NCBI GenBank assembly: GCA_030596305.1
Contig: JAUVKK010000023.1
Coordinates: 1 to 9,272 of the forward strand
Reading direction: 5' to 3'
DNA: 9,272 bases
Source of the DNA: Helicobacteraceae bacterium
GTDB taxonomy: Bacteria > Campylobacterota > Campylobacteria > Campylobacterales > Sulfurimonadaceae
Positions 6,409 through 9,272 of the stretch are shown one piece after another. The position numbers and the translations under genes were made by a program. Within the stretch, counting starts at the first letter, position 1; each line of letters starts with the position of its first letter. The notes under the pieces were generated by a model. That model was given only the letters and a program-made list of their open reading frames with translations, ran no database searches and was not told where the DNA came from.

Positions 6409-7275
6409 ATGAAAACACTATTTTTATTACTTATAACAACATGGCTAATGGCAACAGAGGTAGAGATCGAGGTCCTTGGTTCAGGTGGACCTGAGATCGA
6501 TGGACGAGCGAGTGCTTCGTACTTATTGTGGATAGACGGCAAGGCCCGTCTCTTGGTCGACAGCGGCAGCGGTTCGATGTTGCGGTTTGAACAGAGCGGT
6601 GCGAAGTTGGAAGACTTGGAAGCTATTGTACTCACTCACCTGCATATCGATCATGTTGTTGACCTGCCCTCGTATATAAAGGCCGGATATTTTACACCTC
6701 GTACCAGACCCCTCCCGATATTGGGACCTGTCGGCAACCAGTATTTTCCAGGTACAGATCAGTTTATAAAAACACTTTTTGGCAAAAAAGGGGCTTATCG
6801 TTATATGTCCGATGTCTTGACCCCGCAGAGCGACTCGTTTCAGATCATACCTGAATCTATTGATGCTCCAAACCTTATCACCCGTCATTTCAAACACTTT
6901 GCATTAAAGGTCATCAATGTCAACCACGGCATCGTCCCTGCACTCGGGCTAAAAATTGATTTTGACAATAAAAGTATTGTTATATCCGGAGACACAAGCA
7001 ATGTCAATGGTCAGCTGGAAAAGCTCGCTGAAAATGCAGACCTTTTTATCGCCCACCACGCCATTACTGAGATCCATGGGACTTATGCCAACAATTTGCA
7101 CATGACCCCAGGCATCATCGCTGATGTTGCGAACACGTCTCATGTTAAAAAAGTACTGTTAACACATAGAATGAAACGTACCATTGGCAAGGAAGAGAAA
7201 AGTCTGAAGATCATGCACAAGAAGTATAAAGGTGAGATCGTATTTGCCGAAGACAGAATGAAGATAAAGCTGTAA
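6409..7275 (+). CDS. Exported MBL-fold metallohydrolase, RNase Z/AtsA-like
   Basis: A 288-residue metallo-beta-lactamase-fold protein. The dinuclear metal site is complete: H77-x-H79-x-D81-H82, H173 (VNHG), D195 (SGDTS) and H253 (LLTHRM). This ligand pattern is that of the RNase Z/arylsulfatase (AtsA)-like branch. The N-terminus (MKTLFLLLITTWLMA, then TEVEIEVLG) looks like a signal peptide, so it probably acts in the periplasm and is not the tRNA-processing RNase Z. The true substrate, for example a phosphodiester, sulfate ester or lactone, cannot be told. The frame stays open far upstream to 6070 through the antisense of hisD, and an in-frame ATG also occurs at 6382. I prefer 6409 because it yields the signal peptide and sits just after a perfect -10 box. 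It is divergent from hisD and convergent with the NADH dehydrogenase gene, so it is likely transcribed alone. Confidence 0.88.
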   Translation: MKTLFLLLITTWLMATEVEIEVLGSGGPEIDGRASASYLLWIDGKARLLVDSGSGSMLRFEQSGAKLEDLEAIVLTHLHIDHVVDLPSYIKAGYFTPRTRPLPILGPVGNQYFPGTDQFIKTLFGKKGAYRYMSDVLTPQSDSFQIIPESIDAPNLITRHFKHFALKVINVNHGIVPALGLKIDFDNKSIVISGDTSNVNGQLEKLAENADLFIAHHAITEIHGTYANNLHMTPGIIADVANTSHVKKVLLTHRMKRTIGKEEKSLKIMHKKYKGEIVFAEDRMKIKL

Positions 7276-7285
7276 GAGTTCTTAC
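7272..7285. terminator. Palindrome shared by two convergent stop codons
   Basis: GTAAGAGTTCTTAC is a perfect 14-bp palindrome. Its left half contains the TAA of the MBL gene (7273-7275) and its right half contains the stop of the NADH dehydrogenase gene (7284-7282 on the minus strand). A T-rich tract (TTCTTTT) follows on the plus strand. It may act as a weak bidirectional terminator. Confidence 0.4.
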
Positions 7286-8481
7286 TTCTTTTGCATCGCT
7301 TTATACGCCTTCAGAGCGTGCCTGTCAAGCAGAAATTTATATCGCCAGGTGATTAACCTTTTTAAGATATACCCTAAAAAACCGGAGACTTTAAAGGTCT
7401 CATAAAGCACAACAGACGCGTTATACCCGCCCAAGGCAACCATCATCCCCTGCAACCCTATAAAGGCGTGTTGCGGACGTTCACCTTTTAACTGGGCTTT
7501 GATGTTCTTAACCACCACTTCTGCTGACTGTTCCGCTGCATTTGCCGTTGCGGGAATAACCTTACCGCTGGGGTCTACCAATGCAGCAACATCACCAATA
7601 GCATAGATATTTTTATGACAGGTCACCTGCAGTGTCTCATGTACAGTCACCTGCCCTTTTGCATTAAGCTCACAGCCAAGGGATTCAGCCAATGTTGATG
7701 CTTTAACACCCCCGGCAAAGATCATAAAATCAAAGTTGATATGAGTACCGTTGTTTAACATAACAGTGTCCTCTTTCACCTCAGTTATCCGTGTATTGTA
7801 GATAACATGAACACCTAGTTCATTAAGACGCTGTTCCGTCTTAGTCTGCAAGTAGGGGTTCATTCCATCCAAAACCTTCTCTCCGGATGCAATAAGATAG
7901 ACCTGAATACCATCACACAACATCCGGTTGTCTTGTATAAACTGTTTGGCATAATGCCCCATCTCTGCAGCGATCTCAACACCGCTCAGCCCTGCCCCGC
8001 CGATAACAACATTAAAGGCTTTACAAAAGAGGTCCTCTTCACTCTGCATCCGTTCGTACAGCTGATATTCAAACTGCTGTTTAAACTCAAAAGCACGCTG
8101 AAGTGTCTTTACGCCATGTGAGTATTTTTCAAGCCCGGCAATGGAATCAGGAAAATTGGTACGACTGCCTGTAGCGATGATCAGGTAATCAAAGCTTAAC
8201 TCTTCGTCATAACATTTGACGTTTCGTGTTACAAGATCGATCTCTTTGATCGTTGCTTTTTTATACCTTGTGTTTTTATAGCGTTTGCATAACGCAACCA
8301 GGTCGACAGTCACATCCGTCAGTGTTACTTCATTGGCAATAAGCGCATAAGCCTCAGTCTGAAGATAGTGGTAAGGGTTTTGATCGATCAAAATGATATC
8401 AAGTTCTTTGACATTGCTCAAGCCCTGCATGGCACGAATACCGCCGTAACCGCCACCGATAATAATAAGCTGTTTTTTCAT
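7282..8481 (-). CDS. Type II NADH dehydrogenase-like FAD oxidoreductase
   Basis: A 399-residue flavoprotein that most likely oxidises NADH and reduces the menaquinone pool without pumping protons, bound to the inner face of the membrane. An FAD-binding GGGYGG (residues 9-14) follows the first beta-strand. The second dinucleotide-binding motif GGAGLSGVEIAAE (161-173) binds NAD(P)H, ATGS (103-106) lies at the domain junction, and NIYAIGDVAAL (291-301) is the second FAD contact. After it comes A313-N-A-A-E-Q318, the position of the AQxAxQ quinone motif of NDH-2, with Asn in place of the first Gln. The basic, amphipathic C-terminus (about 366-399, FLGYILKRLITWRYKFLL) is the usual membrane-binding end. 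No redox-active cysteine pair typical of sulfide:quinone oxidoreductase is evident, so SQR is less likely. There is no strong ribosome binding site (AAGG about 15 nt upstream). It is divergent from the phosphagen kinase. Confidence 0.85.
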   Translation of the reverse strand: MKKQLIIIGGGYGGIRAMQGLSNVKELDIILIDQNPYHYLQTEAYALIANEVTLTDVTVDLVALCKRYKNTRYKKATIKEIDLVTRNVKCYDEELSFDYLIIATGSRTNFPDSIAGLEKYSHGVKTLQRAFEFKQQFEYQLYERMQSEEDLFCKAFNVVIGGAGLSGVEIAAEMGHYAKQFIQDNRMLCDGIQVYLIASGEKVLDGMNPYLQTKTEQRLNELGVHVIYNTRITEVKEDTVMLNNGTHINFDFMIFAGGVKASTLAESLGCELNAKGQVTVHETLQVTCHKNIYAIGDVAALVDPSGKVIPATANAAEQSAEVVVKNIKAQLKGERPQHAFIGLQGMMVALGGYNASVVLYETFKVSGFLGYILKRLITWRYKFLLDRHALKAYKAMQKK

Positions 8482-8552
8482 CTTGAACCATACCTTGTAT
8501 TACTAATATTAATACTAACGTATTTATTGTAAACAGTGAACTCTTTTTTAGC

Positions 8553-8579
8553 TTGATACCTCTGTACTAAGAGTATAAT
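8553..8579 (+). promoter_or_regulatory. Promoter of the phosphagen kinase gene
   Basis: A perfect TATAAT at 8574-8579 is preceded by TTGATA at 8553-8558 with a 15-bp spacer. The start point would be near 8586, leaving a leader of about 20 nt. The 123-bp divergent gap also must hold the promoter of the NADH dehydrogenase gene, for which I see only a modest minus-strand TACAAT at 8526-8531. Confidence 0.5.
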
Positions 8580-8594
8580 TCCGCTAACAATATA

Positions 8595-8598
8595 AAGG
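8595..8598 (+). promoter_or_regulatory. Ribosome binding site of the phosphagen kinase gene
   Basis: AAGG lies 6 nt before ATG 8605 and supports this start, which gives a protein aligned with known phosphagen kinase N-termini. Confidence 0.6.
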
Positions 8599-8604
8599 TA
8601 ACGG

Positions 8605-9272
8605 ATGCAGGGCTTTCCACATTTTCCACAAAAGTGTCACTCTCTTTTATGCAAATATTTAACACCTGAGGTTTTTGAGAAGCTCAAAGATGTCAAAACA
8701 TCTAGTGGTTTCACACTGGCCCGAGCTATAAATTCCGGTGTCAAAAACCCGGACAGCTCAATCGGTGTCTATGCCGGAGACAAAGAGTCTTATGATCTTT
8801 TTTCTGCACTGTTTAATCCCGTCATTGAAGATTACCACAGTTTCAGCACTGATGATACACATAAAAGTGACCTAAATGTAGAGAGATTATCTACAACTGA
8901 CCTTGATCCACAAAACAGATACATTCTCTCAACACGGATTCGAGTCGGACGAAATCTGGAGAGCATGCCTTTAGGCCCAGGTATCTCTAAAGAGCAGAGA
9001 GAAGAGGTCGAGAAAAGAGTCTCAACAGCCTTGTTGGGTTTAGATGGAGAACTGAGCGGTAAATACTATCCTATTCAAGGGATGAATACAGAGATCCAAC
9101 AGCAGCTGATCGAAGACCACTTTCTGTTTAAAACGGGAGACCGTTACCTGGAAGCTGCCGGACTAAACCGCGACTGGCCAAGCGGACGCGGGATCTTTCA
9201 TAACACTGCAAAAAGCTTTTTAGTCTGGATCAACGAAGAGGACCAGCTACGCATTATCTCTATGCAAAAAGG
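8605..9272 (+). CDS. ATP:guanidino phosphotransferase (arginine kinase-type phosphagen kinase), 3' end outside window
   Basis: The gene encodes a phosphagen kinase, which reversibly moves phosphate between ATP and a guanidino compound (arginine or taurocyamine) to buffer ATP in the cytoplasm. 222 codons are visible of an expected 350 or so. Both domains are recognisable. The all-helical N-domain (about 10-85) has the guanidino-specificity loop DSSIGVYAGD (50-59), close to the DSGVGIYAPD loop of animal arginine kinases, including the substrate-contacting Tyr (Y56). The catalytic domain begins at STRIRVGR (109-116), whose R111 and R113 match nucleotide-binding R124 and R126 of Limulus arginine kinase. 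DHFLFK (H172), RGIFHN (195-200) and NEEDQLR (210-216) follow; E212 matches catalytic E225 and R216 matches R229. The presence of the N-domain rules out the protein-arginine kinase McsB. Arginine is the likeliest substrate from the loop; taurocyamine is a real alternative. Such genes are rare in bacteria and probably moved between lineages. Confidence 0.95.
   Translation, partial: MQGFPHFPQKCHSLLCKYLTPEVFEKLKDVKTSSGFTLARAINSGVKNPDSSIGVYAGDKESYDLFSALFNPVIEDYHSFSTDDTHKSDLNVERLSTTDLDPQNRYILSTRIRVGRNLESMPLGPGISKEQREEVEKRVSTALLGLDGELSGKYYPIQGMNTEIQQQLIEDHFLFKTGDRYLEAAGLNRDWPSGRGIFHNTAKSFLVWINEEDQLRIISMQK

Noticed and set aside
7282..8481. Sulfide:quinone oxidoreductase
   Set aside because: The characteristic redox cysteines are not at their expected places, and the NADH-binding GGAGLSGVE motif and C-terminal basic helix fit NDH-2 better.
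8605..9272. McsB-type protein-arginine kinase
   Set aside because: The helical N-domain with the guanidino-specificity loop is present, which McsB lacks, and no McsA, CtsR or ClpC gene is nearby.
1..9272. CRISPR arrays, tRNA or rRNA genes, prophage or plasmid origin features
   Set aside because: No regularly spaced repeats, cloverleaf-like segments, rRNA-like stretches or integrase/replication genes were seen.

Overview
The window looks like chromosomal DNA of a sulfur-metabolising Campylobacterota (Epsilonproteobacteria) of the Sulfurimonas/Sulfurovum/Sulfuricurvum kind. The inference rests on three things: a Tat-exported Psr-type molybdoenzyme operon, a lone hisD outside any his cluster, and a true phosphagen (arginine-type) kinase, a gene that is rare in bacteria but known from a few marine sulfur bacteria. 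Base composition by eye is in the low-to-mid 40s % GC. This is a taxonomic inference, not a match to a named genome. No rRNA, tRNA, CRISPR array or recognisable transposase is visible.

Layout. Positions 1-4120 (minus strand) hold a tight three-gene operon read right to left: a four-cluster ferredoxin-like electron-transfer subunit (4120-3482), an eight-helix NrfD/PsrC-type membrane anchor (3482-2574) and a large Tat-exported molybdopterin catalytic subunit (2561 to beyond the left edge). Positions 4121-4468 are a divergent intergenic region with a good sigma-54-type promoter for the operon and a perfect 15-bp inverted repeat whose arms are 213 bp apart. Position 4469-4930 (plus) encodes a small cysteine-free secreted protein. 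It converges on hisD (6278-4986, minus) across a hairpin. hisD is divergent from an exported metallo-beta-lactamase-fold hydrolase (6409-7275, plus) that seems to have a leaderless mRNA. That gene converges on a type II NADH dehydrogenase-like flavoprotein (8481-7282, minus), with only 6 nt between the two stop codons. Finally, a phosphagen kinase (8605 to beyond the right edge, plus) is divergent from the NADH dehydrogenase gene.

How the genes may work together. The molybdoenzyme should exchange electrons between the quinone pool and a periplasmic sulfur compound (polysulfide, thiosulfate or similar). The type II NADH dehydrogenase would feed the same pool from NADH without pumping protons. 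The phosphagen kinase would buffer ATP in a cell whose energy supply fluctuates. The window is therefore mostly respiratory and energy metabolism with one histidine biosynthesis gene. The items most worth a second look are the phosphagen kinase and the repeat-flanked, sigma-54-associated control region upstream of the molybdoenzyme operon.
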